64,000 nucleotides of DNA from a virus: positions 1 through 64,000 of IMG/VR virus record IMGVR_UViG_3300028392_000036. One strand, 5' to 3'. The position numbers and the translations under genes were made by a program. Below, in pieces: positions 7,396 to 16,536 of this stretch (position 1 is the first letter of the stretch; each line of letters opens with the position of its first letter). The notes beneath the pieces were generated by a model, which made no database searches, was not told where the DNA came from, and saw nothing but the letters and a program-made list of their open reading frames with translations.

Positions 7396-9636
7396 ATGGC
7401 AACAACGAACTCTATATCACAACAACTGCTGGATTTGCTGGCTACACGCAACTTCCATCCCGAAATGCTGAACAAGATGGGACAACCATCTAACGCAGAA
7501 GACGCCAAAACATTTACGTTTGACTATATTTCGGGTGCAGGTAAGAACTATGGTACTATGGTTATTGTACTAGACAATGACAACGAAATGAAGATCATGT
7601 ACGGGGACAACCTGGGCCGTACCATGGAAGGTGATGACAAGAGTGAGTTCTTTGATTTCTTACAACATTTGAATCAAAAAGCCACAAGCAATCGTTGGAC
7701 ACACAGCATTGCCGATATCAACCAACTCAAGCATACCATGCAAGGCATGGCAGCCATTCAAGAAGGCCTATTTGAAGGCTACTATGGTACACGTAAGGTT
7801 AGCTATGCTGGCGAACCCACTCAAGCCCGACTACAAATTGTACACAGCCAGCCCTTGGGCGAAGGTGATGCACGTTATCGCCACATTGACCGTATGTTTA
7901 TTGAAACAGCCGAAGGTGAAAAGTTCAAACTGGGCTTCAAGAGTCTAAGTGGTGCTAGAGCCATGCTGGAACATGTTCGCCAAGGCGGCAAGCCTTACGA
8001 TATTCGTGGTTGCCATATTTCGGAAACAGTAAACGAAATTGCTGTGCTGAGCCGATTCAATCGTGCCAGTGCAAATCGCATACTAGAAGGCGTCACACAA
8101 GAACTAGTAACAGAAGCACAGGCTTACTATCAAACCCTACGTGAAAATCTCAAGCACATGGCTAGCGGCCGTGGCTATGCCCGGTATTTTGAATCGTGGC
8201 ATCCGGCTACCATAAACGAACAAGAAGGTGTTGTGGACAACATCAAGACTCTGTTTATTGAACAGAGTATAGACAGCCGTATTGAAGCGGCATTACCACT
8301 GCTGGCCAAGATTCAGCAAAGAGGACATGAAATGAAAGAAGCAGAAATATTTGAAAACTGGATTAACAATCTATCAGAAGGTACTTGGACATTGCCAGAA
8401 ACTCCTGAGCAATTGGACAAACTCAAAACATTAATGACCGGCGAATTGATTGTTGGGCCTGATGCTACCAACGCAACAGAACAACTGTATGATCTAGTAG
8501 GCGATGATGAATTGTTTGATCGACTGCATGCTCTTGCCGAACAAGATCCCAGAGCCAATGCCTGGAACGATACTGAAGTCATGCAACGCTTGGCCGAACT
8601 GGGTGTTGAAATGCCTGAGCCCACAGCACCAGGCAATCCTGCTGAACCCCAAACAGGCGCAACTGCTCCTGTGGTACCACAACAAGGTGTGGCAGAAAGT
8701 GATACACCAGCACAACCAGCAGTGAAAATTATCAACGACTTTGATGAAGTAGTTGCAGAATTCGATCATGTACCAAAAGGATTTAGAGATGCACTCCGTA
8801 GTACTGAGTTTGATGCTGTTCAATGGCTTGCAGATGTAATGAAAAAAGATCCCGACTTTGATATAACCACTATCGAAAAAATAGTTTTAGCACCCAATGT
8901 GTCTGGTTACCCAGAGCAATATGTAATTGATGTTACAAAATATTTAGATGCCTTGGATGAAGGTGACAACCTGGCCACATTCGAAGACATCAACAGCCTG
9001 CGCAACTTGGCCGGATTGCCAGTAGCAGAAAGTCGCTTGATGGACAGTGCTGGTGAAACATTACAACACATTCTGGGCCGTTTCAAACACGAAGTTAAAA
9101 ACTTTGAAGCCGACGGCGATCTCAATGATGAGTTGTATCATGCCTTGTATGATTACTACAGTGACAATGGTGAAATGCCTTATGGTGTGGCCAAAGCACG
9201 TGATGGCGATCCTTACAACTGGATCAGCGACAAGTTATCAGCCGAACTAGGTGTAAACGAAAATCTTATCTCTCCCATGGCTATGCCTGTCACTACCGAA
9301 AGCGGCTCATGCAACATGACTGCTGAAGGCGAGTACTGTCCAGAACACGGCCTTGCAGAGTGCGGAATGGGCATGCCAGCAGGTATCATGGGCGAAGAAA
9401 AAGTAGATGAGATCATTGATTATGACACACTAAATCAATTAGCATCGCATCCAATGGCAGGTCCTCTTGCTGCCGCAGGCGGTGCCGCACTTGGTGCCAC
9501 AGTTGGCAAAGGAATTGAAAAACTTGGCAATATGTTTAAAGATAGAAAAGAACAAACCGCACTTGATCGTGCCGCTGGACTCAAAGAAGGCGATGCTGTG
9601 CTGGCAAGAATAAAATCATTGGCTTTGCTAAAATAA
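7396..9636 (+). CDS. Large hypothetical virion-type protein, 746 aa
   Basis: A hydrophilic, acidic protein with no recognised enzyme motif. Features visible: several predicted helical stretches in the first 400 residues; a Pro-rich linker around residues 410-430; QQGVAESD (about residue 434) and LPVAESRL (about 540), each fitting a VAE/S prohead-protease-type site; a Cys/His segment YCPEHGLAECGM (about 641-652); and a short Gly/Ala-rich hydrophobic stretch near residues 695-710. The same QGVAESD motif occurs in the gene at 36686-38593. Its position next to terminase suggests a head or internal virion protein. It ends just before a perfect TATAAATA box. Confidence 0.65.
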   Translation: MATTNSISQQLLDLLATRNFHPEMLNKMGQPSNAEDAKTFTFDYISGAGKNYGTMVIVLDNDNEMKIMYGDNLGRTMEGDDKSEFFDFLQHLNQKATSNRWTHSIADINQLKHTMQGMAAIQEGLFEGYYGTRKVSYAGEPTQARLQIVHSQPLGEGDARYRHIDRMFIETAEGEKFKLGFKSLSGARAMLEHVRQGGKPYDIRGCHISETVNEIAVLSRFNRASANRILEGVTQELVTEAQAYYQTLRENLKHMASGRGYARYFESWHPATINEQEGVVDNIKTLFIEQSIDSRIEAALPLLAKIQQRGHEMKEAEIFENWINNLSEGTWTLPETPEQLDKLKTLMTGELIVGPDATNATEQLYDLVGDDELFDRLHALAEQDPRANAWNDTEVMQRLAELGVEMPEPTAPGNPAEPQTGATAPVVPQQGVAESDTPAQPAVKIINDFDEVVAEFDHVPKGFRDALRSTEFDAVQWLADVMKKDPDFDITTIEKIVLAPNVSGYPEQYVIDVTKYLDALDEGDNLATFEDINSLRNLAGLPVAESRLMDSAGETLQHILGRFKHEVKNFEADGDLNDELYHALYDYYSDNGEMPYGVAKARDGDPYNWISDKLSAELGVNENLISPMAMPVTTESGSCNMTAEGEYCPEHGLAECGMGMPAGIMGEEKVDEIIDYDTLNQLASHPMAGPLAAAGGAALGATVGKGIEKLGNMFKDRKEQTALDRAAGLKEGDAVLARIKSLALLK

Positions 9637-9644
9637 TATAAATA
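9637..9644 (+). promoter_or_regulatory. T4-type late promoter TATAAATA
   Basis: An exact match to the T4 late promoter core, directly after the stop of the 746-aa gene and upstream of a 33-aa ORF and the gp32 gene. It supports gp55/gp33-type late transcription in this phage. Confidence 0.6.
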
Positions 9645-9649
9645 AACAT

Positions 9650-9751
9650 ATGAAAGAAGTGTGTGTAGTAGCGCACACTTCCGTAAACAACAAGTTAGGC
9701 AAAATTCTCTACCGTAAAGGTAGGAAACACAGACAGGCTGTGTTAAAATAA
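9650..9751 (+). CDS. Possible 33-aa basic peptide
   Basis: ATG to TAA within the 186-base gap before gp32. The peptide is strongly basic in its second half (GKILYRKGRKHRQ). The first third of the ORF forms a hairpin (AGTGTG...CGCACACT, about 9658-9680). There is no clear ribosome-binding site, so this may instead be an untranslated leader. The rest of the gap (9752-9822) is AT-rich and shows an AAAGG ribosome-binding site for gp32. Confidence 0.3.
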   Translation: MKEVCVVAHTSVNNKLGKILYRKGRKHRQAVLK

Positions 9752-9822
9752 CCTTGTAGGCAACACATTTAAGTAAATCTTAAATTTTAAAATCATATTA
9801 ACGCATAGAAAGGCAACACAAT

Positions 9823-10815
9823 ATGGCATCATTAGCAGAAATTCGCGCACGTTTGCAAGCGGCAGAATCAAAAGGTGGATCATCCACTGAACGCGGAGAT
9901 AATTCAATTTACCCGCACTGGAATATGGAAGAAGGCCAATCGGCTACATTACGCTTCCTCCCCGACGGTAACACAAAAAACACATTCTTTTGGCAAGAAC
10001 GAGCAATGATTCGTTTGCCCTTCAACGGTGTCAAAGGAGAGATGGAATCCAAACAAGTTATGGTACAAGTACCTTGCGTGGAAATGTGGGGTGAGGCATG
10101 TCCCATCCTGGCAGAAGTACGCACCTGGTTCAAGGACAAAAGCCTTGAAGACATGGGTCGTAAGTACTGGAAGAAACGCAGTTACATCTTCCAAGGTTTC
10201 GTTCGCGAAAACCCTTTGAGCGATGACAAAACACCAGAGAATCCAATTCGTAGATTTATCATTGGTCCTCAAATCTTCACAACTATCAAAGGCGCCTTGA
10301 TGGATCCTGAGTTGGAAGAATTGCCAACAGACTACCTGCGTGGCCTGGACTTCCGTATTAGCAAAGGTGCCAAAGGCGGCTTTGCTGACTACAATGGTTC
10401 AAAGTGGGCTCGTAAAGAGTCAGCACTAACTGAGGTAGAACAAGCGGCTGTGGATCAATACGGTTTGTTTGACTTGAGTACATTCTTGCCCAAGAAACCA
10501 ACTGATGTTGAGTTGAAAGTTATCAAAGAGATGTTTGAAGCATCAGTAGATGGACAGCCATATGACACAGAACGTTGGGGACAATACTTCCGCCCTGCTG
10601 GTGTACAAGCACCTGCTGGTGGCTCCGCTCCAGCACCTGCTGTGGATGAAGATGCTCCTGCTCCAGTGGCAAAACCAGCACTCAAAGTAACTGCTCCTGT
10701 AAGCGACTTTGATGACGAAGAAGCACCAGCCGCTTCAGCACCAGTGTCGGCCGCTAAGCCAGCACAAAAAGCTGAAGATATCTTGGCAATGATTCGCGCA
10801 AGACAAGCAAAGTAA
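9823..10815 (+). CDS. 32: Single-stranded DNA-binding protein (gp32-like)
   Basis: 330 aa. The N-terminus MASLAEIRARLQA is the basic self-association region seen in gp32 proteins of T4-like marine phages. The core contains an OB-fold with a Cys pair (PCVEMWGEACPI, about residues 83-94) corresponding to the zinc-binding region. The C-terminal 75 residues are Ala/Pro-rich and acidic, with a basic tip (IRARQAK); in gp32 the acidic tail contacts other replication proteins. It coats single-stranded DNA during replication, recombination and repair. An AAAGG site lies 9-13 bases upstream of the start, and a strong terminator follows directly. Confidence 0.92.
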   Translation: MASLAEIRARLQAAESKGGSSTERGDNSIYPHWNMEEGQSATLRFLPDGNTKNTFFWQERAMIRLPFNGVKGEMESKQVMVQVPCVEMWGEACPILAEVRTWFKDKSLEDMGRKYWKKRSYIFQGFVRENPLSDDKTPENPIRRFIIGPQIFTTIKGALMDPELEELPTDYLRGLDFRISKGAKGGFADYNGSKWARKESALTEVEQAAVDQYGLFDLSTFLPKKPTDVELKVIKEMFEASVDGQPYDTERWGQYFRPAGVQAPAGGSAPAPAVDEDAPAPVAKPALKVTAPVSDFDDEEAPAASAPVSAAKPAQKAEDILAMIRARQAK

Positions 10816-10817
10816 TC

Positions 10818-10841
10818 AACAAGGCCTTCGGGCCTTGTTTT
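10818..10841 (+). terminator. Rho-independent terminator after gene 32
   Basis: A nine-base-pair stem (AACAAGGCC / GGCCTTGTT) closed by a stable TTCG tetraloop and followed by a short T-run. It separates gene 32 from the downstream recombination genes. Confidence 0.85.
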
Positions 10842-10848
10842 ATTGTAT

Positions 10849-11625
10849 ATGCCAAAACTGTGTTGGACCCAAACTCATGATGTTATAGAACTTGCGGTTA
10901 TCGATCACGATGTGTACGAGTATTTTGTAGAGCAACTAAACGCTCACAGTCTCAATCAATACACAGTGTCAAACCTATGGTATGCCTCTCTGAGCCAAGA
11001 ATTACAAACACGTTTTCGACGTATACAATCTTTTGTTCACAATCGTTTGCAGTTGACCGACTTTGACTTTGAATTTGATCCCGGCAATCAAGATGATCTT
11101 AATCATTTACATAGCCAGTGGGTCAAGCTCCATCAACGTTTTCCTAACATTGATTTACTAGCCGACGCTGTGTCTCCTGGAGATATGGCCGCAATCAACA
11201 AGTTAGTACACGCTGTTGAAGAATCTACACAGAAGTTAAAAGCCACAACACCAAACCCAACCTACACAATGCCCAATCCTTTTGGTACACAAGTATTGGC
11301 ATTCGGAGTCTACAATATATCTGTAGCATACAACAATCTTGGCAGAACAACCTGGCAGAAATGGCAACACAATGATCCAACTACAGACACTGACCATAAT
11401 GACTTTGCAGAGATATATACCACATTGCGACTGAATGTGGGTCGACATGAAAAACGGACAGCGCCATTGGAATACCAGGCCTGGTGTGACCAACACAATT
11501 TACCTTGTGTGGGTAGCCAAATGCCATTGGCAAACTTTGACAAACTAGATCACAATCTGTTATACTATAGGCAATTGTTCTATAAGAATTCACTGATAGA
11601 AAATAATTTTATTACATTGGAGTAA
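10849..11625 (+). CDS. Hypothetical protein, 258 aa
   Basis: ATG at 10849 is preferred over a TTG two codons upstream. It is soluble, rich in His, Asn, Gln and aromatic residues, with a FDFEFDPGNQDDLNHLH segment and a likely long helix region. No family recognised. It lies between gene 32 and uvsX, ending two bases before the uvsX ATG, so it may be co-expressed with replication proteins. A candidate promoter for uvsX lies inside its 3' end. Confidence 0.6.
   Translation: MPKLCWTQTHDVIELAVIDHDVYEYFVEQLNAHSLNQYTVSNLWYASLSQELQTRFRRIQSFVHNRLQLTDFDFEFDPGNQDDLNHLHSQWVKLHQRFPNIDLLADAVSPGDMAAINKLVHAVEESTQKLKATTPNPTYTMPNPFGTQVLAFGVYNISVAYNNLGRTTWQKWQHNDPTTDTDHNDFAEIYTTLRLNVGRHEKRTAPLEYQAWCDQHNLPCVGSQMPLANFDKLDHNLLYYRQLFYKNSLIENNFITLE
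11537..11566 (+). promoter_or_regulatory. Possible sigma70-type promoter for uvsX
   Basis: TTGACA (11537-11542), an 18-base spacer and TATACT (11561-11566), inside the 3' end of the upstream gene and about 60 bases before the uvsX ATG. Confidence 0.45.
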
Positions 11626-11627
11626 AC

Positions 11628-12686
11628 ATGGGAAAACCATTTGACGTAAGTAAGTTCCGCAAGGAAATCACTAAGAGCATTGATGGCCTTAGTATCGGAT
11701 TTAACGATCCAACTGATTGGATTAGTACAGGTAATTTTGCCTTGAACTATTTGATTAGTGGAGACTTTAACCGTGGCATTCCTTTAGGTAAGGTCACTGT
11801 GTTTGCCGGCGACTCAGGTGCAGGTAAAAGTTATATCTGTTCAGGTAACATTGTTAAACACGCACAAGAGCAAGGCATCTTTGTGGTGCTGATTGATAGT
11901 GAAAACGCATTAGACGAGGATTGGCTCAAAGCACTTGGGGTAGACACAAGCGATTCAAAACTTCTTAAATTAAGTATGGCCATGATTGATGATGTAGCAA
12001 AAACTATTTCAACATTCATGAGCGATTACAAAGCACTCGCAGAAGGCGAGCGCCCTAAAGTTATGTTTGTTATTGACTCGCTAGGCATGTTGTTAACACC
12101 CACAGATGTTAATCAATTTGATGCAGGTGAAATGAAAGGTGACTTGGGTCGCAAGCCCAAAGCACTTACTGCACTTGTTCGTAACTGCGTAAACATGTTC
12201 GGTAGTTACAATGTTGGCTTGGTATGTACTAACCACACATACGCCAGCCAGGATATGTTTGATCCAGACGATAAGATTAGCGGTGGACAAGGCTTTATCT
12301 ATGCAAGTTCAATTGTGGTTGCTATGAAGAAGATGAAACTCAAAGAAGATGAAGATGGCAACAAAGTGTCTGAAGTAAACGGTATTCGTGCAGGTTGCAA
12401 GGTTATGAAAACACGCTATGCAAAACCCTTTGAAGGTGTACAAGTCAAGATCCCCTACACAACAGGTATGAGTCCATACTCAGGTCTAGTTGACTTAATT
12501 GAGAAGAAAACAATGCTCAAGCGTGAAGGCAACAGCCTGGTGTTTACCACAAGCGAAGGTGAAGTTATCAAGAAGTTCCGCAAGGCCTGGGAAAAGAATG
12601 ATGAAGGATGCTTGGACAAGGTCATGGCAGACTTTGGAAATCAGAAAGCTGAGGTAAGTACTCCGGAGGAAACAGCAGATGAGTGA
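11628..12686 (+). CDS. uvsX: UvsX, RecA-like recombinase
   Basis: 352 aa. Walker A is GDSGAGKS (about residues 61-68) and Walker B is MFVIDSLGM (about 145-153). The following KALTALVRNCVNMFG and LVCTNH segments correspond to the DNA-binding loop and sensor region of RecA-type cores. It forms filaments on gp32-coated single-stranded DNA for strand exchange and recombination-dependent replication. The C-terminus is acidic. It overlaps the next gene by eight bases, and uvsY follows one gene later, as in other T4-like phages. Confidence 0.93.
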   Translation: MGKPFDVSKFRKEITKSIDGLSIGFNDPTDWISTGNFALNYLISGDFNRGIPLGKVTVFAGDSGAGKSYICSGNIVKHAQEQGIFVVLIDSENALDEDWLKALGVDTSDSKLLKLSMAMIDDVAKTISTFMSDYKALAEGERPKVMFVIDSLGMLLTPTDVNQFDAGEMKGDLGRKPKALTALVRNCVNMFGSYNVGLVCTNHTYASQDMFDPDDKISGGQGFIYASSIVVAMKKMKLKEDEDGNKVSEVNGIRAGCKVMKTRYAKPFEGVQVKIPYTTGMSPYSGLVDLIEKKTMLKREGNSLVFTTSEGEVIKKFRKAWEKNDEGCLDKVMADFGNQKAEVSTPEETADE

Positions 12687-12945
12687 AGCAATAGCCAGTG
12701 AAATTTGGGGTGAACTCAAGCGTTTTGTAAACACAGTGGATCGTGCAGAAGCCGCCGAAACTGTGATACAGATCTTGATGGACAATGATTCGGACGTGGA
12801 AGATATTCGCAACGCTTTCAAAGGCGACACTGACATCAAACGTGCGCTAACAGCATACCTTGACAACGACAAGGATTATGTTGAAGAAGAGGACGAAGAA
12901 GTCGAAGACGAAGATTACAACGAAGACGAAGACTGGGAAAACTAA
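12679..12945 (+). CDS. Small acidic protein between uvsX and uvsY
   Basis: 88 aa. The first 65 residues look helical; the tail (about 66-88) is nearly all Glu/Asp with Tyr and Trp. It overlaps uvsX by eight bases and its stop overlaps the uvsY start (TAATG). The position suggests a recombination accessory protein, and the acidic tail could mimic DNA or contact gp32/UvsX. Function not known. Confidence 0.65.
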   Translation: MSEAIASEIWGELKRFVNTVDRAEAAETVIQILMDNDSDVEDIRNAFKGDTDIKRALTAYLDNDKDYVEEEDEEVEDEDYNEDEDWEN

Positions 12946-13397
12946 TGTGGTATAGCCGCGTAGTTGCCAGTTTAGGTGATATTCCAGACTTCATAAATCA
13001 TTATGAGCGTGAGCTCGAAGATGCCAAAAAAGACTGCAAGATCTACGGCGTAGTAGAAAAAAACATTACTGCATTGCCCGGTATAACTGAGCACCGTTTT
13101 AATCAGCTACAAGAGATTGAAGCAGTCTTGAACTATCTCAACATTCAACTGCGTAAAATACGTAGAAAGCACTTTCAAAAGTATTTGGAAGGTTATGCTC
13201 GGGCGTTAACTTCAAGAGATGCTGAAAAATATGTAGATGGTGAGGATGAAGTAATTGACTACGAAACCATCATCAACGAAGTGGCATACTTACGTAATCG
13301 TTGGCTGGGCATACTTAAAGGGCTAGACACTAAACAATGGCAAATGGGCCACGTGGTGCGGCTGAGAACTGCAGGTATGGAAGACATTCAGGTGTAA
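12945..13397 (+). CDS. uvsY: UvsY-like recombination mediator
   Basis: 150 aa. UvsY loads UvsX onto gp32-covered single-stranded DNA. The call rests on length, position directly downstream of uvsX, and a C-terminal pattern seen in T4-like phages: an NEVAYLRNRWLGILKGLD segment followed by a basic strand and a final RTAGMEDIQV. The first half is helical and charged. The stop codon lies in a GTGTAAATA box just before the glycan cassette. Confidence 0.75.
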   Translation: MWYSRVVASLGDIPDFINHYERELEDAKKDCKIYGVVEKNITALPGITEHRFNQLQEIEAVLNYLNIQLRKIRRKHFQKYLEGYARALTSRDAEKYVDGEDEVIDYETIINEVAYLRNRWLGILKGLDTKQWQMGHVVRLRTAGMEDIQV

Positions 13398-13400
13398 ATA
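13394..13400 (+). promoter_or_regulatory. GTAAATA box close to a start codon
   Basis: GTAAATA overlaps the uvsY stop codon and ends five bases before the ATG of the first glycan-cassette gene. Confidence 0.4.
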
Positions 13401-13405
13401 TCTGC

Positions 13406-14095
13406 ATGAAAGATATCATACCAATCTTTGTTGGATACGATCCACGTGAAGCCATAGCCTACCATACTTGTGTTAATAGTATTATTAGAAATTCAAGTAA
13501 ACCTGTTAGCATTATACCAGTAGCTCTTAACTTGTTTCGGGACTACAACGAAACACACACTGATGGCAGTAACCACTTTATCTACACTCGATTTTTAGTC
13601 CCGTATCTTATGGGATTCAACGGATCTGCTATTTTTATCGACGGTGATATGATTGTACGCGGAGACATTGCAGAACTTTGGAACTTGAGAGATAGTACAA
13701 AAGATGTACAAGTGGTCAAGCACGACTACAAAACTCGGATGCCTGTAAAGTATCTTGGGTCAAAGAATGAAGACTATCCACGTAAAAATTGGTCCAGTGT
13801 CATACTATGGAACTGTAACAGTTTTCCCAATCGTAAACTTATGCCTGCATTTGTTCAACTTGCTACAGGGTCTGAACTACATAGGTTTTCGTGGTTAGAT
13901 GATTCTCGTATTGGTGAATTACCTCCTGAATGGAATTGGTTGCCCGATGAATACGGGCCAAACCCCGCGGCCAAGCTCTTGCACTATACCTTGGGCACTC
14001 CATGCTTTCACGAATTTGCTGACACTCCGATGGGGGACGAATGGCATAAAGAACGCATACTTACAGAATATTGTCAGCAAAGGTTGATAGAATGA
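13406..14095 (+). CDS. GT-A fold glycosyltransferase
   Basis: 229 aa from the ATG at 13406; the N-terminal beta strand (IIPIFVGYDPRE) begins at once, so no later start is plausible. The metal/nucleotide-sugar site is a DxD-type motif in IFIDGDMIVRGD (about residues 78-89). The layout resembles GT8-like glycosyltransferases, which transfer a sugar from a nucleotide-sugar donor. The acceptor is unknown. It opens an 11-gene cassette of sugar-transfer and methylation genes and overlaps the next gene by four bases (ATGA). Confidence 0.8.
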   Translation: MKDIIPIFVGYDPREAIAYHTCVNSIIRNSSKPVSIIPVALNLFRDYNETHTDGSNHFIYTRFLVPYLMGFNGSAIFIDGDMIVRGDIAELWNLRDSTKDVQVVKHDYKTRMPVKYLGSKNEDYPRKNWSSVILWNCNSFPNRKLMPAFVQLATGSELHRFSWLDDSRIGELPPEWNWLPDEYGPNPAAKLLHYTLGTPCFHEFADTPMGDEWHKERILTEYCQQRLIE

Positions 14096-15084
14096 CCTGG
14101 GAACTCGAAGACGAAACCTCGTACCTGCCGCCTGTTCCTCCTAGCCCGCCCGACCCGCATGTGTTGGATCAAGTGGTACCTGAGATACGAGAAATATTTG
14201 ATAACATACTAAAGTATCGTGTGGATCCTGCAGGATCCACTTACGGTATTACACTACAAACGCTGAGTGAACAACTGGCGGTATTGCCTGTAAACAACAT
14301 AGTAAGTACAGACAGTGAATACAGATACGAAAGAAAAGGACACATGTACGATCCTATCCTACAAAGTTTTGTACAAGGCGCAGGCGGGCAAATTAGTACC
14401 TGGGCCAAAGAAGAATTTAATATGACTCCGGTTGTGTTACGCGGTATTACCAAACGCAAACAAATGGAAGGATGTCGTCAGGCCGGAAGAGATTTCTACT
14501 ACATTGATACAGGATACTTCGGCAACGACAAGAAAAAACTGTACCACCGTATTACTAAAAACGATGTGCAATGGTTTGGTCCTGTTATAGAACGCCCAGG
14601 CGACAGACTAGAAAAAACCAATGTTAGACCAAAGAAAATGCGTTCTGGTACAAACATTCTTATTGCACCACCTAGTCAGAAGTTATTGAACAACTACGAT
14701 ATTATTTTAGAAGATTGGCTGGCCAGCGTACAAGAAGAAATCAAACAGTATACAGACCGCCCTGTTGTTATAAGAACCAAACAAGGACGTAGTACCAGAG
14801 TCAATGACGATACTATGGAGATGGCTCTAGATCGTGATGTTCATTGCTTGATTACATTCTCTAGTATTGCCGCAGGTGAAGCATTGTTACATGGCAAACC
14901 TGCAATTACACTAGGCCCTAATGCGGCCGGACCGTTATGTAGTCAAAGTCTCAGTGAAATAGAAACCCCACGTAAACCCAGTCTAGATGAAGTAGAAGCC
15001 TGGGCTCGGCACATAGCATATTGTCAATTTACAGAAGTGGAAATGCGTGATGGTACTGCCTGGCGCATATTAAACAATGCTTGA
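14092..15084 (+). CDS. Capsule-synthesis-like (GT-B type) protein, paralogue A
   Basis: 330 aa, start at 14092 by ATGA overlap. The N-terminal ~70 residues are Pro-rich and unique. The remainder is clearly homologous to the gene at 17844-18647: both share VVLRGI(T/M)K, FYY(I/M)D(T/S)GY(F/L)GN, a TDRP stretch, and a C-terminal block TF(S/N)S(I/T)AA-x-EA-x-L-x-G-x-P. That last block resembles the donor-side motif of KpsC/capsule-polysaccharide glycosyltransferases. A role in glycan transfer is inferred; the catalytic residues are not certain. Confidence 0.65.
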   Translation: MTWELEDETSYLPPVPPSPPDPHVLDQVVPEIREIFDNILKYRVDPAGSTYGITLQTLSEQLAVLPVNNIVSTDSEYRYERKGHMYDPILQSFVQGAGGQISTWAKEEFNMTPVVLRGITKRKQMEGCRQAGRDFYYIDTGYFGNDKKKLYHRITKNDVQWFGPVIERPGDRLEKTNVRPKKMRSGTNILIAPPSQKLLNNYDIILEDWLASVQEEIKQYTDRPVVIRTKQGRSTRVNDDTMEMALDRDVHCLITFSSIAAGEALLHGKPAITLGPNAAGPLCSQSLSEIETPRKPSLDEVEAWARHIAYCQFTEVEMRDGTAWRILNNA

Positions 15085-16006
15085 TTGTGTAGTTTACGTT
15101 TCCAGTGTGGCCAATGTAAAAAAACACACTCGCAAAAGCCAATGTTTAGAAAGTTTTGCCACAGGTGTTGCTAGTTCAGGCGGTCAAGTACGTGTAGAAC
15201 ACAATTATGTTTACACCCCCAGTCGACTGGCAGTAATGTTAGGATGGGCAACTACCAACACCGGCGGACGTAACATAACCTTACGCAAAGAAATCATTGC
15301 TGAACAACGTCGACGTGGACTTCAAACCATGTGTATTGATGCCAGTTGCTGGAAATACATTGACGAAGGCAGTAGGTATCTACGCTATAGTTTGAATGGA
15401 CCGTTCTACGACCGTGCTGAATATGCTAATCATAATAGCGACAGCACCAAGTGGGATGAAATCAAACAAGCATTGCATATCAAATTGCAACCGCCGCGAT
15501 CAAACCTTCAAGGGGATATCTTGATGTGTATGCAACGTGATGGGGGCTTTGCTATGAAAGCACTTGACCCACTTGAGTGGTTGGATCAAAAGATTCAGCA
15601 AATACGCAAACATAGCCAACGCACAATTGTGATACGGCCGCACCCTGGTGATTATAGACCTGACGACTTTGTTCAGTATCACGGTCGTGCTGGTATAAAA
15701 ATAGTAGATCCAACAAATACTCAATTGGTAGACAACTTAAACGGTGCCCATGCCGCGGTATTCTTTAACAGTAGTGCAAGCGTAGCGGCTGTATGCGCCG
15801 GCATACCTGTGTTTGCGGATGATGTGAGTTGTGTGGCTTGGGCTGTGGCCAATCAAGATATTGCACAGATTGAATCTCCTGCGACATTTGCAAGAGAACA
15901 GTGGTTATACGATTTGGCTGCCGCACACTGGTCAGATGCGGATGCCCAGGCAGGGCGTATATGGAAAAAGTTTCAACCCTATTTGACTTCTACCACAACG
16001 TCATAA
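15077..16006 (+). CDS. Capsule-synthesis-like (GT-B type) protein, paralogue B
   Basis: 309 aa, overlapping paralogue A by eight bases. It has the fuller motif set: LDQKIQQIRKHSQRT, then VIRPHPGD (about residues 192-199) and FFNSSASVAAVCAGIPVF (about 231-248), matching the iRPHP and NS-x(3-5)-EA-x-x-G-x-P pattern of capsule-synthesis glycosyltransferases. Its 3' end overlaps the convergent methyltransferase gene by 28 bases, marking the edge of the inverted block. Confidence 0.65.
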   Translation: MLDCVVYVSSVANVKKHTRKSQCLESFATGVASSGGQVRVEHNYVYTPSRLAVMLGWATTNTGGRNITLRKEIIAEQRRRGLQTMCIDASCWKYIDEGSRYLRYSLNGPFYDRAEYANHNSDSTKWDEIKQALHIKLQPPRSNLQGDILMCMQRDGGFAMKALDPLEWLDQKIQQIRKHSQRTIVIRPHPGDYRPDDFVQYHGRAGIKIVDPTNTQLVDNLNGAHAAVFFNSSASVAAVCAGIPVFADDVSCVAWAVANQDIAQIESPATFAREQWLYDLAAAHWSDADAQAGRIWKKFQPYLTSTTTS

Positions 16007-16536
16007 TTGTGCCCTACGACGTCGGGCCACTTGTGACTCTTGTCAAACTCAGTAATAGATTCTGACACAATAGAAATATCCATATTAGCCAGCAACTGTT
16101 CACGCCACCACACAGGTAACTCCACAATCAAGTGAGCATTGCGTCCGTCGGGCAGGTGTTTTTTTGCAGGATAACAAGCAATTCTAAACCAACCAGCAAC
16201 GATCATCTTGTCGCTGATTGTACGTAATGTTTCTGCTAGATGGTCGGGTTCAATATGCTCAAATACATCTGCACTGACCACAGCATCAAATGATCTTTTG
16301 GGAACTCGATTATGAGCAGGGTTACCAGGATCGTACCCTTCTACACGTATGTCAGGATAAGCCTGTTGTATGCTAGCCATCAACGCACCGTGCCCACAAC
16401 CAAAATCTAATACGCTGGTGGGTTGATACAGTTTGAGGAACGGTTGTATACTACCAAAAGTTTTGCTACCTCTAACAAAGCGGCCCTGGCTGTGCATAGT
16501 GGCTAGTTGAGCCTGATATTCGGGATCTACGATCAT
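15979..16536 (-). CDS. Class I SAM-dependent methyltransferase
   Basis: 185 aa. Motif I is VLDFGCGHG (about residues 42-50), with an acidic strand-2 end VEGYDP and a DAVVSADVFEHI post-motif (about 84-95) typical of small-molecule methyltransferases. It would transfer a methyl group from SAM, probably to a sugar or lipid-linked glycan given its neighbours. It is the last gene of the minus-strand block, starting by ATGA overlap with the upstream gene and converging with 15077-16006. Confidence 0.75.
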   Translation of the reverse strand: MIVDPEYQAQLATMHSQGRFVRGSKTFGSIQPFLKLYQPTSVLDFGCGHGALMASIQQAYPDIRVEGYDPGNPAHNRVPKRSFDAVVSADVFEHIEPDHLAETLRTISDKMIVAGWFRIACYPAKKHLPDGRNAHLIVELPVWWREQLLANMDISIVSESITEFDKSHKWPDVVGHNYDVVVEVK